Origin: Fusobacterium sp.
GTDB lineage: Bacteria > Fusobacteriota > Fusobacteriia > Fusobacteriales > Fusobacteriaceae
Assembly (NCBI GenBank): GCA_019410665.1
Contig: DXSD01000048.1
Span: forward strand, 1-14,925
Direction of reading: 5' to 3'
DNA length: 14,925 bases
Part shown: in pieces, positions 1-6,800 of the stretch
How positions within the stretch are numbered: position 1 is the stretch's first letter
Layout: the number at the start of each line of letters is the position of its first letter
Notes under the pieces: model-generated
What the model saw: only the letters and a program-made list of their open reading frames with translations
Database searches by the model: none
What the model was told of the DNA's origin: nothing
Position numbers and translations under genes: made by a program

Positions 1-650
1 ATAATCTCTTTGATAAGAGTGATGAGAGAATGTATAACTATTTTTCAAAGATGAGCTCTATGGAAAAAGCTAAAAAGAGATCTGAATATGTCTATGAGTT
101 TTCAAAAGAGGATACTCTTATTTATGGAATAGTGCATCTAGTAAAGCATTTTAAACTTTCGGGAATTGGTATTCGTCACATAATAGATTGGTGGTTATAC
201 AGTGAAAAAAATAGAGAAAGTTTAGATTGGGAATATATTACTAACTCTTTAAAGAAATTGGAACTTTATCATTTTTATGAAAATATTATGTTTTTAGGAG
301 ATGTTTGGTTTAAAGATAAAGAATCAAATGAAGTTATAATGGAATTAGAAGAGTATATAATAGATTCTGGGATATATGGAAAGGTAGAAAATCGCTATAC
401 AAATACTGTATTAGAAAGTAAAAGAAAAACAATAATGAAATTGATCTTTCCTCAGTATAATATAATGTGTGAAAGATACCCTAAATTATTAAAAAATAGA
501 TATCTTCTTCCCTATTACTATTTAGTTAGAATTTTGGAGATAATTTTCTATAGAAGAGAGGGAAAAGGGAAACTTTTAAAAAATATTGTTTCTGAGAAAA
601 AAGAGAATATAGATAGAAGAAAGGCTCTGTATAAAAATATGGGATTATAG
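1..650 (+). CDS. Nucleotidyltransferase family protein (NTP_transf_5-like), 5'-truncated by window edge
   Basis: The reading frame is open from base 3 to the stop at 648-650, and the nine codons before the first ATG at 30 (NLFDKSDER) fit the family. The visible protein is therefore the C-terminal part of a gene starting outside the window. The HLVKHFKLSGIGIRHIIDWW block (about residues 36-55 counted from that ATG), followed by a 'LDWEYI' segment and 'FLGDVWF', is the pattern I associate with the uncharacterised nucleotidyltransferase family PF14907. The catalytic G-S/D-x-D end would lie upstream and cannot be checked. Homologues are found beside PqqD-like proteins and HPr-kinase-like enzymes in peptide-modification clusters, including some lasso-peptide clusters. 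The minus-strand operon that converges on this gene has exactly those partners. The C-terminus is basic. The substrate is unknown. Family call is fairly sure; function is inferred. Confidence 0.72.
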   Translation, partial: NLFDKSDERMYNYFSKMSSMEKAKKRSEYVYEFSKEDTLIYGIVHLVKHFKLSGIGIRHIIDWWLYSEKNRESLDWEYITNSLKKLELYHFYENIMFLGDVWFKDKESNEVIMELEEYIIDSGIYGKVENRYTNTVLESKRKTIMKLIFPQYNIMCERYPKLLKNRYLLPYYYLVRILEIIFYRREGKGKLLKNIVSEKKENIDRRKALYKNMGL

Positions 651-675
651 AGGAGTGTCCTTTGACACTACCTCT
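649..675. terminator. Hairpin shared by two convergent stop codons
   Basis: The arms AGAGG+AGTGTC (649-659) and GACACT+A+CCTCT (664-675) pair over 11 bp with one bulged base and a four-base loop. The hairpin spans the stop codon of the rightward gene (650) and that of the leftward peptidase gene (668). It could act as a bidirectional terminator, but neither strand has a clean U-run after it, so termination strength is doubtful. Confidence 0.4.
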
Positions 676-1123
676 TAATCAAAAATTTTATTCCTCTTTT
701 AAGGAGTCTAGTACCTTTTAAAATAGCTATTCTGGTATCTAAAAAATCACACCAAAGATGTACATAGAAAAGGTATTTTCTATCTGTAACAGAGATATAT
801 TTTCCATTTCTAGTAACTCCTTCTAAGACTCCAAGAATATCTTTATCTGTAATACCATACTCTTTAACTGTACAGTTATCTCCACAGATAACATAATCCT
901 TCTCTCTTACTTCTACTATTCTGTGAAGAATATACCTATCTCCAACTTTATACAATGGAACATCATATTTTTTCAATGGACCCTGAGTTTTCCTTATATG
1001 CATCAGATCCTTTCTCTGTCTTAAAAGAGGGTACATACTAAATCCCATATTTGTAAAAACAAGATAACCTCTTTTCTCCAATTCCTCTTCAAATTTTATA
1101 TATTTATTCAATTTTTCTCCCAT
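668..1123 (-). CDS. S24/S26-type peptidase without membrane anchor
   Basis: This 151-aa protein carries the signal-peptidase/LexA-fold landmarks in order: GFSMYP (Ser29 as nucleophile), YILHRIVEV (His67) and the GDN box (81-83). A Ser-His pair in place of Ser-Lys is known from SipW/ER-type signal peptidases. No hydrophobic segment precedes the GxSM box, unlike ordinary type I signal peptidases, so the enzyme is probably cytosolic or loosely membrane-associated through its basic C-terminal tail. Its start overlaps the end of the ABC exporter gene by 16 nt, with AAGGA about 11 nt upstream, which makes it the last gene of the four-gene operon. Inferred role: removing a leader from a peptide handled by the PqqD-like protein and exporter. 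It could instead be a regulatory S24-like protein, but it has no N-terminal HTH domain. Confidence 0.75.
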   Translation of the reverse strand: MGEKLNKYIKFEEELEKRGYLVFTNMGFSMYPLLRQRKDLMHIRKTQGPLKKYDVPLYKVGDRYILHRIVEVREKDYVICGDNCTVKEYGITDKDILGVLEGVTRNGKYISVTDRKYLFYVHLWCDFLDTRIAILKGTRLLKRGIKFLIKR

Positions 1124-2778
1124 AATATATTTTTTTCCTTTAAATAAAGATGTTTATTACAAATTTTTAAAGCAGCCTTACCATGTGTCACTATTATACA
1201 AGTTTTATTTTTTAAATTTTCAATGTTACTTAGTACCTTGGCTTCAGTTTCTTCATCTAGGGCAGAGGTAGCCTCATCTAAAAGTAAAAATTCAGCACCA
1301 GTTAACAGTCCTCTAGCTATTGCAATTCTCTGTCCCTGTCCCTCAGAAAGCCCAAAACCATTTTGTCCAATAGGGGTCTCATATCCTAGAGGAAGTTTTT
1401 CTATAAATTCAGCTGCACAAGCTATTTCAGCAGCTTTTTTAATCTCTGTTAAAGAGAGTTCACTGTTGAATAGAGATATATTCTCTCTTATAGTTCCAGA
1501 GAAAAGTTGGTTTCCTTGAGGTACATAGGAAAAGATCTTTCTAGATTCTTTTCCAGGATTAAAGGACATATTCATATTATCATAAATAGTAATCTTTCCT
1601 TTGTTAGGAGAGTATATTCCTAAGAGAAGTAGAAATAATGTAGTTTTTCCACCACCAGAATTTCCTTTTAAAGAGATAATATCCCCTTTTTTTATGCTTA
1701 AATTTACATCACTTAAGATCTCTTTCTCTTTATGATAAAAGGTTAAGTTTTCAATTTTCAAATGCTCAAAAGATGTTTCACTTATTTTATTTAACTCCTT
1801 TTCAGAAGTTAGATTCTCTAACTCCATAACTCTCTCAGCACTGGCAACCATCTTATATATTCTAGGAATAAATCCTGAGAGATTAGCTAAAGGAAACTGT
1901 ATCTGTCCTACTAGTTGAAGTATGGCTATTAAAGTACCATAGGTCATTTTTCCCTCTAATATATTTAAACTTCCCCAAAAAACTGTAAATAGGTAGACAA
2001 GATTAAATATTAGAAAAAATCCTGAGTTAGCAGTAACACTTAAATTTCTTCTTTTTAAGATAGAAGTTAAATGCTCCTCTTGTAATTTTTCTCCCTTAGA
2101 AATAATATATCTATCTCTAGAGAAGATTTTAATAATCCATAGTTTTTCTAGAATCTCTTGGAAAAAAGCTCGAGTTTTTCCATCTTTTTCTTGAACCTCT
2201 TTATGTAAGAGTTTTAATTTATTTCTAAGAACTCTTGTAGCTGCAAAGATAAAAATTCCTGCAACAAGGAAGAGATAAAGAAAATTTACATTGAAAGATA
2301 TTAAAATAGTGAGAGCACATATCAATCTAACACCTAAGTTTATAAATTCGGGGAAGATTAATATAATCTCATTTGTCACTATACTTATATCAGAATACAT
2401 TCTATTTAATAGCTCACTACTATGAAATTGAGAAACTTCACTGTATTCCTTTTCAAGTAGTTTTGAAAAAAGTTCTCTTCTATATTTCATAGAGAGTTTA
2501 GAAGTTATGTACTCATTAGTTATATTTATAAAAAATTTTAAAATAAATTGTAGAATAATAAGAGCAAATAGAAAAAAGCTATATTTAAAAATTAACTCCT
2601 TATTTTTGTACATCACTCCATCAAGTATCTCTTTAGATAAAAGAGCAAAAGATGTCATAGACAGAGCATATAGAATATTACAAATAGTTAGGATAAGAAT
2701 TTTAGAAATTTCACTTTTAGATTTTTTTAGTATCCATATAAATATCTTATTATCCTTAAAAATCTTGTTTAATACCAT
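1108..2778 (-). CDS. ABC exporter, fused transmembrane and ATPase domains
   Basis: This 556-aa half-transporter would work as a homodimer in the inner membrane. The N-terminal 320 residues contain about six hydrophobic segments (for example around 26-48, 65-85, 136-180 and 253-288). The ATPase domain follows, with Walker A GNSGGGKTT (372-380), Q-loop VPQGNQ (419-424), signature LSEGQ (477-481, a Glu variant of LSGGQ), Walker B FLLLDEA (497-503) and H-loop His532. It lacks an N-terminal C39 peptidase domain, so leader removal, if needed, would fall to another protein such as the adjacent S26-type peptidase. It starts 2 nt after the pqqD-like stop and overlaps the peptidase start by 16 nt. Inferred role: export of the cassette's product. 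The transporter family is certain; the substrate is unknown. Confidence 0.92.
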   Translation of the reverse strand: MVLNKIFKDNKIFIWILKKSKSEISKILILTICNILYALSMTSFALLSKEILDGVMYKNKELIFKYSFFLFALIILQFILKFFINITNEYITSKLSMKYRRELFSKLLEKEYSEVSQFHSSELLNRMYSDISIVTNEIILIFPEFINLGVRLICALTILISFNVNFLYLFLVAGIFIFAATRVLRNKLKLLHKEVQEKDGKTRAFFQEILEKLWIIKIFSRDRYIISKGEKLQEEHLTSILKRRNLSVTANSGFFLIFNLVYLFTVFWGSLNILEGKMTYGTLIAILQLVGQIQFPLANLSGFIPRIYKMVASAERVMELENLTSEKELNKISETSFEHLKIENLTFYHKEKEILSDVNLSIKKGDIISLKGNSGGGKTTLFLLLLGIYSPNKGKITIYDNMNMSFNPGKESRKIFSYVPQGNQLFSGTIRENISLFNSELSLTEIKKAAEIACAAEFIEKLPLGYETPIGQNGFGLSEGQGQRIAIARGLLTGAEFLLLDEATSALDEETEAKVLSNIENLKNKTCIIVTHGKAALKICNKHLYLKEKNILWEKN

Positions 2779-2780
2779 AA

Positions 2781-3044
2781 TTATTCCACAATATTAGCTT
2801 CTTTCAATTTTGATAAAATAGCTTTTACATCTTTTTCTAAAGTTTCATAATCTACATCATATATCTCTAACATCTTTTTTATCAACTCTTCTTCTGAGAT
2901 ATCCTCTTTTAAAAACTCTACAATTTTTCCCCCTACACTATTTAAGTGAACAAGTCCATGGAAGTGCTCAGCAGCTTTTCCAACAGCAACTATAACATAC
3001 TCCTCTCCAGTGTTATGTAAGATAAAATCCTCTTTTAATCTCAT
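2781..3044 (-). CDS. PqqD-like protein (RiPP recognition element)
   Basis: This 87-aa protein matches the PqqD family along its whole length. It has an N-terminal beta region, the HLNSVGGKIVEFL stretch (about 33-45), then EEELIKKMLEIYDVDYETLEKDV and a terminal L-x-x-L-x-x-x-x-I-V-E helix. PqqD-like domains bind leader peptides of ribosomally made, modified peptides and present them to enzymes. Its ATG overlaps the kinase stop as ATGA, with AAAGGAGG about 7 nt upstream inside the end of the kinase gene, so the two are probably translationally coupled. The pairing of an HPr-kinase-like protein with a PqqD-like protein recurs in peptide-modification gene sets. A stand-alone PqqD-like gene implies a precursor peptide somewhere, but none is seen here. 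Confidence 0.88.
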   Translation of the reverse strand: MRLKEDFILHNTGEEYVIVAVGKAAEHFHGLVHLNSVGGKIVEFLKEDISEEELIKKMLEIYDVDYETLEKDVKAILSKLKEANIVE

Positions 3045-3760
3045 AAATTTTCCTCCTTTGACATTGCTAGATAAGCTGTTTCAACAGCTTCTTTAGATAT
3101 AGTACACCCCATTTTATAAACAGGGATTTTTAGTATTTTATCAATTATACTTAAAGTTTTTAGTTTTAAATCAACACTTCCAAGAACTTCATAGGTCTGT
3201 TGATAGATAGTTAAATAAGCCTCTTTTTTACTAAGTCTTTTTATCCAATTGGTTTTATCTTGAGATAGTATACAGATTCCTTTAAGTGGAACAGAAGAGT
3301 TTTTGCTAATACGATGTTTTCCATCCCAAGGGGTACCAAAACCTATAACCTTATCTTCTACTACCTTTAAAAAAGGTTTATCATCATTTAATACAGTGAC
3401 CTTATCTCCAAAGTACTCTTTCCATAATTTAACATGTGTAGATTTACCAGTTCCACTGGGAGCAGTGAAAAGATATCCATTTCCATCTAATTCAAGAAGA
3501 GAGCCATGGAAAAGCACAGTATCATATTTAGGCATTATTTCTGAGATTTTTCTATGTACAGCTAGAATTTCAAGATACTCCTCTCTACTATTAAAAGTGT
3601 CCTTACTTTTTTCAAAGTCAATATCTTCTTGAGTTATACTAACAGAAAAATCTTTATCTATATCAGTTACTATGTAATCTTTACAATATTTTTCTATCCA
3701 ATCATAGATACTATTGATTTCAATAGTTTTATCTGCTACTTTAATACAAAAATTTTTCAA
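3041..3760 (-). CDS. HPr kinase/PEPCK-like kinase
   Basis: This 239-aa protein has a P-loop APSGTGKSTH (100-109), a Walker B-like LNDDKP (124-129) and GTPWDGKH (142-149). This arrangement is typical of the HPr-kinase/PEPCK fold and of the short HprK-related kinases in peptide clusters. The C-terminal IPVYKMGC...EAVETAYL is also usual in that group. It lacks the N-terminal domain of true HPr kinase and PTS genes nearby, so it is unlikely to act on HPr. The start is TTG: AAAGGAG lies 7 nt upstream (3768-3774), an in-frame TAA follows at 3773-3775, and no ATG is nearby. First gene of the operon; promoter at 3799-3827. The best-known analogue phosphorylates a lasso-peptide C-terminus, but the substrate here is unknown. 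Confidence 0.82.
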   Translation of the reverse strand: MKNFCIKVADKTIEINSIYDWIEKYCKDYIVTDIDKDFSVSITQEDIDFEKSKDTFNSREEYLEILAVHRKISEIMPKYDTVLFHGSLLELDGNGYLFTAPSGTGKSTHVKLWKEYFGDKVTVLNDDKPFLKVVEDKVIGFGTPWDGKHRISKNSSVPLKGICILSQDKTNWIKRLSKKEAYLTIYQQTYEVLGSVDLKLKTLSIIDKILKIPVYKMGCTISKEAVETAYLAMSKEENL

Positions 3761-3798
3761 TTTTAAACTCCTTTATTTTATTTAAATTATCTTTTTTG

Positions 3799-3827
3799 AT
3801 TATACTAGTTTATCATAAAAAAAGCAA
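3799..3827 (-). promoter_or_regulatory. Promoter of the kinase-PqqD-exporter-peptidase operon
   Basis: On the minus strand TTGCTT (3822-3827) and a perfect TATAAT (3799-3804) are separated by 17 bp. The -10 box lies about 38 bp before the TTG start at 3760. The -35 match is only partial, which suits an activator-dependent promoter; see the direct repeat just upstream. Confidence 0.65.
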
Positions 3828-3842
3828 ATATAATAACTAAAT

Positions 3843-3863
3843 GTAACTTATTGTGACTTATTG
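3843..3863. repeat. Two direct 11-nt repeats in helical phase
   Basis: GT(A/G)ACTTATTG occurs twice, at 3843-3853 and 3853-3863, ten base pairs apart. The repeats are 16-36 bp upstream of the minus-strand -35 box and about 20 bp before the plus-strand promoter of the divergent HTH gene. One-turn spacing suggests a binding site for a dimeric or tandem regulator. The function is inferred from position only. Confidence 0.45.
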
Positions 3864-3884
3864 GAAAACTCTAAAAAATATCTC

Positions 3885-3913
3885 TTTACAAATTTACAAA
3901 AATATATTAATAT
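3885..3913 (+). promoter_or_regulatory. Possible promoter of the small HTH gene
   Basis: TTTACA (3885-3890) and TAATAT (3908-3913) are 17 bp apart, about 60 bp before the ATG at 3973. The region is very AT-rich, so chance matches are likely. A TAATATAAA closer to the gene lies too near the ribosome binding site. Confidence 0.35.
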
Positions 3914-3972
3914 GTAGTTAAAGATGATACATAATAATAATTACTGATAATATAAAATTAGAGGTGATAAGC

Positions 3973-4251
3973 ATGGGTAAAGACAATGAATTAAAAAGTA
4001 AAAAGGAGTTTCAAAGAGAGTGTGAGGAGTATCTTAGAAAAAAAATGGAGCGGCTTTCAGAATTTGAGTTGAAGTTAATAAATGAGTTAGGAGAAAAGTA
4101 TGGACTCTGGGTAACGGTAGAAACTGCTATGAAAATTTTAGGGAAAAGTAGAAGTACCATCTATAAATATAAGGAGGACAATGCTTTCATATATAGACAA
4201 AATGGAAGGAAGATATTGATTTATACCAAAAGTTTAATCTTTGTATTATAG
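3973..4251 (+). CDS. Small HTH DNA-binding protein
   Basis: The protein has 92 residues from the ATG at 3973. A GTG at 3964 is in frame but forms part of the Shine-Dalgarno sequence AGAGGTG, 8 nt before this ATG, so ATG is preferred. The N-terminal half (about 5-45) is charged and helical. Residues 47-68 (VTVETAMKILGKSRSTIYKYK) form a helix-turn-helix of the HTH_17/excisionase-MerR-like type, and the following RQNGRKILIY resembles the wing. The protein stops soon after, without a ligand domain. It is divergent from the kinase-PqqD operon with the direct repeat between them, so it could regulate that operon or itself. It could also act on the permease gene 81 bp downstream. No terminator is evident after it. 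Confidence 0.65.
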   Translation: MGKDNELKSKKEFQRECEEYLRKKMERLSEFELKLINELGEKYGLWVTVETAMKILGKSRSTIYKYKEDNAFIYRQNGRKILIYTKSLIFVL

Positions 4252-4285
4252 TGTAGAAGATTTTTTCTTTTAATTCCTTAAAATA

Positions 4286-4296
4286 TGTAGTATAAT
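4286..4296 (+). promoter_or_regulatory. -10 region of the permease promoter
   Basis: A perfect TATAAT (4291-4296) with an upstream TG (4286-4287) lies 36 bp before the permease ATG. No convincing -35 box is seen at 16-18 bp spacing, only T-rich sequence. Confidence 0.45.
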
Positions 4297-4332
4297 GGTA
4301 GAATATTACATTATAAAAATTAGGAGAAAATC

Positions 4333-5667
4333 ATGGAAGAGAAGAGAGAATATGGGTTATTCACAGCTATAGCTATGATAGTTGGAATAGTTATAGGGTC
4401 TGGAATATTTTTTAAAAGTGACAACATATTAGTATATACTAATGGGAGTATAATAAAAGGGGTAGCTGTATTTGCAATTGCAGCAATTGGAATAATATTT
4501 GGAAGTTTAGCCATAGCAGTACTAGCAACTAAAACTACAAAGCCTGGAGGGGTAATTACCTATGCTGATGAGTATGCAGGGGGGAAGGTAGCTGGAGCCT
4601 TTGGATGGTTTCAGGTATTTATCTACTATCCAGCACTGTTAGCTGTAGTATCTTGGATAGTTGGTGTGTATATGTGTATGCTTATGGGGTGGGAGTCAAC
4701 ACCTGAGAGAATGGCAATAATAGGAGCTATAGCTTTTTTAGGTTGCTATACAATTAACTATTTCTCTGCACTATTAGGAGGAGCCTTTCAGAACTTTACA
4801 ACTGTGTCAAAGGTTATCCTTATAGCTGTTTTGGCAATGGCAGGATTTAAATATGGAGATCCTCAAATTATATCAACTTCTGAAACACTATCTCAAGGTA
4901 GTTCATTAGCTTGGTTAGGAGCCTTAGCACCAATAGCCTTCTCATATGATGGTTGGGTAGTTTCTACATCTATATCTCACGAGATAAAAAACTCTAAGAG
5001 AAATCTACCAATAGCTTTAATAGTTGGACCTATTTTTGTTCTTATAGCTTATATACTATACTTTGTAGGGATAAGTATTCTAGTTGGACCAGAGAGAATA
5101 ATGGAGTTAGGAGATGCCCATGTAAATGAAGCTGTAACTATGCTATTTGGAACAGCTGGGGCAAAGATATTTTTAATCTTTATCATACTTTCTGTATTGG
5201 GAACACTTAATGGATTTACTTTGGGATTTTTAAGAATGCCTTACTCTTTAGCTATTAGAAATATGTTTCCAATGGCAGAAAAAGTAGGTTATTTAGAAGA
5301 GGGACACCATGTGCCTAAGTATTCAGCTAAGATAGCCTTTGTAATAACTGCTATATATATAGTTATCAACTACTTTGCTCAAAAGTATGATCTGATCCCT
5401 AACTCAGATATATCTGAGATCCCTATAGTTGCTAGTTATATACTATATATTATCCTTTATTTCTGTGTAATTAAGCTATATAGAAAAGGAGAGGTAGAGG
5501 GAGCTATGAAAGGGTTAATAATACCTATAGTAGCTATTTTAGGTTCATTGATTATAATTATAGGTGGGCTACAAAATCCAATGACTTTTATATATCTAGG
5601 TATATGTGCTGTAGTTATAGTTATTTCATTGATGTATTTAAAAAATAATAATATGGGGAATAGTTAG
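4333..5667 (+). CDS. APC-superfamily amino-acid permease
   Basis: This 444-aa protein is almost wholly hydrophobic, with about 12 predicted membrane segments. The first segment carries GIVIGSGIFFKSD (18-30), the glycine-rich broken helix that binds the substrate backbone in APC-superfamily transporters. KPGGVITYADEYAGGKVAGAFGW (about 71-93) and SYDGW (about 205-209) are also usual in the family. It most resembles the LAT/serine-threonine exchanger type (SteT-like), but the substrate cannot be read from the sequence. The ATG has AGGAG 6 nt upstream. The gene has its own -10 element and ends inside a strong terminator, so it looks monocistronic and unrelated to the glycan genes that follow. Confidence 0.88.
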   Translation: MEEKREYGLFTAIAMIVGIVIGSGIFFKSDNILVYTNGSIIKGVAVFAIAAIGIIFGSLAIAVLATKTTKPGGVITYADEYAGGKVAGAFGWFQVFIYYPALLAVVSWIVGVYMCMLMGWESTPERMAIIGAIAFLGCYTINYFSALLGGAFQNFTTVSKVILIAVLAMAGFKYGDPQIISTSETLSQGSSLAWLGALAPIAFSYDGWVVSTSISHEIKNSKRNLPIALIVGPIFVLIAYILYFVGISILVGPERIMELGDAHVNEAVTMLFGTAGAKIFLIFIILSVLGTLNGFTLGFLRMPYSLAIRNMFPMAEKVGYLEEGHHVPKYSAKIAFVITAIYIVINYFAQKYDLIPNSDISEIPIVASYILYIILYFCVIKLYRKGEVEGAMKGLIIPIVAILGSLIIIIGGLQNPMTFIYLGICAVVIVISLMYLKNNNMGNS

Positions 5668-5683
5668 TAACTATTCCTTTTTT
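5657..5683 (+). terminator. Intrinsic terminator of the permease gene
   Basis: GGAATAG (5657-5663) pairs perfectly with CTATTCC (5671-5677) across a seven-base loop, which can pair further, and is followed by six T (5678-5683). The stop codon at 5665-5667 lies in the loop. Confidence 0.88.
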
Positions 5684-5699
5684 GTAATTGGGAGGAGTT

Positions 5700-6710
5700 A
5701 TGAAAAGAGTATTTCTTTATGATATGGACAGGGTATTACTAATATTTCTACTTTTATCTAACTTAGAAAAAGATGATATTACCTATGTGACCTATGAAGG
5801 GAAAGAGAAGATTTTAGAAAAGCTTTCTGGAAAAAAGATAATCTTAGAAAAATCTAAGATGTATGCTAAAAATCCAATTTTCAATAGATTTAAAATGGCT
5901 GGATATATAAGGGAGATAAGAGGAAGTTTAAAGGATCTTCTTAATAAAATAGAGAGCGGAGAAGTTAAGCTCTATGGAATGGATAATTTAGAGTTAGGAA
6001 GAAGAGTTTTTTATAAGGAGAAAATTCATGTTATAGAGGAGGGAACTCTTAACTATATGCCATATAAGGCTAAACCAAGTACAATAAAGGAGAAGATTCA
6101 AAATATAATATCTTTTATTTATGGACTTGGAGAGAGAAAAGTTTTAATGGGATATGGAGATAAGGTGGAAAAGATATACCTAACTTCTGACCTATGTGAT
6201 AAAATTCCTGTGGGCTTAGAAGAGAAAGCAGAAGTTATAAATCTAAAAGAGTTGTGGAAGAATAAAAGTGAAAATGAGAAAAAAATTATAAAAGAGGTAT
6301 TTAATTTTAATGAGGAGATATTTCAAAAGGTAGATGGGGAAACAGTTATGCTCTTTACTCAACCTATGTCAGAGGATGGAATAATCTCCGAAGAGAGAAA
6401 GATAGAGCTATATACTAAGGTAATAGAGAAATATCCAAATAAGTCTATTATAATAAAACCTCATCCAAGAGAAAAGACAGATTACTCTAGTTATTTTCCT
6501 AAATGCTATGTTATGACAGAGAGATATCCAGTGGAATTATTAGCAGTTATGGGGATAAATTTAGAGAGGGTAGTTACTCTTTTCTCCACAGCTGTATTTG
6601 GTTTTGGAAAAGATGTAGCAGTTGATTTTTATGGAACAGAGGTAGATGACAAGCTTTTTGAGAGATTTGGAAGCTGTGATAATATAATGGTAAGGAATGT
6701 GAAATTGTAA
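5700..6710 (+). CDS. GT52-type sialyltransferase
   Basis: The protein has 336 residues from the ATG at 5700, with GGAGG 4 nt upstream. A TTG at 5688 is in frame but overlaps the Shine-Dalgarno sequence and has none of its own. The three motifs shared by bacterial sialyltransferases are all visible: acidic-acidic-Gly as EEG (113-115), HP within KPHPRE (253-258), and the S-S/T-type FSTAVFGF (295-302). TQPMSEDGIISEE (220-232) and RYPVEL (275-280) also fit family GT52. The enzyme would transfer sialic acid, or a related nonulosonic acid, from CMP-sugar to a lipooligosaccharide or surface glycan at the cytoplasmic face. A CMP-sialate-type synthetase lies about 3.5 kb downstream in the same direction. 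Polysialyltransferase-like activity is an alternative. No terminator is evident after the gene. Confidence 0.75.
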   Translation: MKRVFLYDMDRVLLIFLLLSNLEKDDITYVTYEGKEKILEKLSGKKIILEKSKMYAKNPIFNRFKMAGYIREIRGSLKDLLNKIESGEVKLYGMDNLELGRRVFYKEKIHVIEEGTLNYMPYKAKPSTIKEKIQNIISFIYGLGERKVLMGYGDKVEKIYLTSDLCDKIPVGLEEKAEVINLKELWKNKSENEKKIIKEVFNFNEEIFQKVDGETVMLFTQPMSEDGIISEERKIELYTKVIEKYPNKSIIIKPHPREKTDYSSYFPKCYVMTERYPVELLAVMGINLERVVTLFSTAVFGFGKDVAVDFYGTEVDDKLFERFGSCDNIMVRNVKL

Positions 6711-6745
6711 AAAAAAGATATTTTATATAAAAATTGCAAAAAAAC

Positions 6746-6774
6746 TTGTAAAAAATTGAAAAATAAAGTAGAAT
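6746..6774 (+). promoter_or_regulatory. Promoter of the ATPase/TOPRIM pair
   Basis: TTGTAA (6746-6751) and TAGAAT (6769-6774) are 17 bp apart, 26 bp before the ATPase ATG. With the terminator at 8827-8866 this makes the pair an independent transcription unit inside the glycan region. Confidence 0.55.
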
Positions 6775-6800
6775 AATAGAAAAATATAAGAGGGATTGCA

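Noticed and set aside
1223..1519. Plus-strand ORF of 98 codons opposite the ABC exporter
   Set aside because: It lies fully antisense to the conserved ATPase motifs; its Ser/Pro-rich sequence is what the reverse of an ABC signature region gives.
3761..3963. Search for a precursor peptide gene upstream of the kinase
   Set aside because: No ORF with a ribosome binding site is found on either strand before the HTH gene; the region holds promoters and the direct repeat only.
3964..3972. GTG at 3964 as the start of the HTH gene
   Set aside because: It forms part of the Shine-Dalgarno sequence AGAGGTG serving the ATG at 3973.
5688..5699. TTG at 5688 as the start of the sialyltransferase
   Set aside because: It overlaps the GGAGG that serves the ATG at 5700 and has no ribosome binding site of its own.
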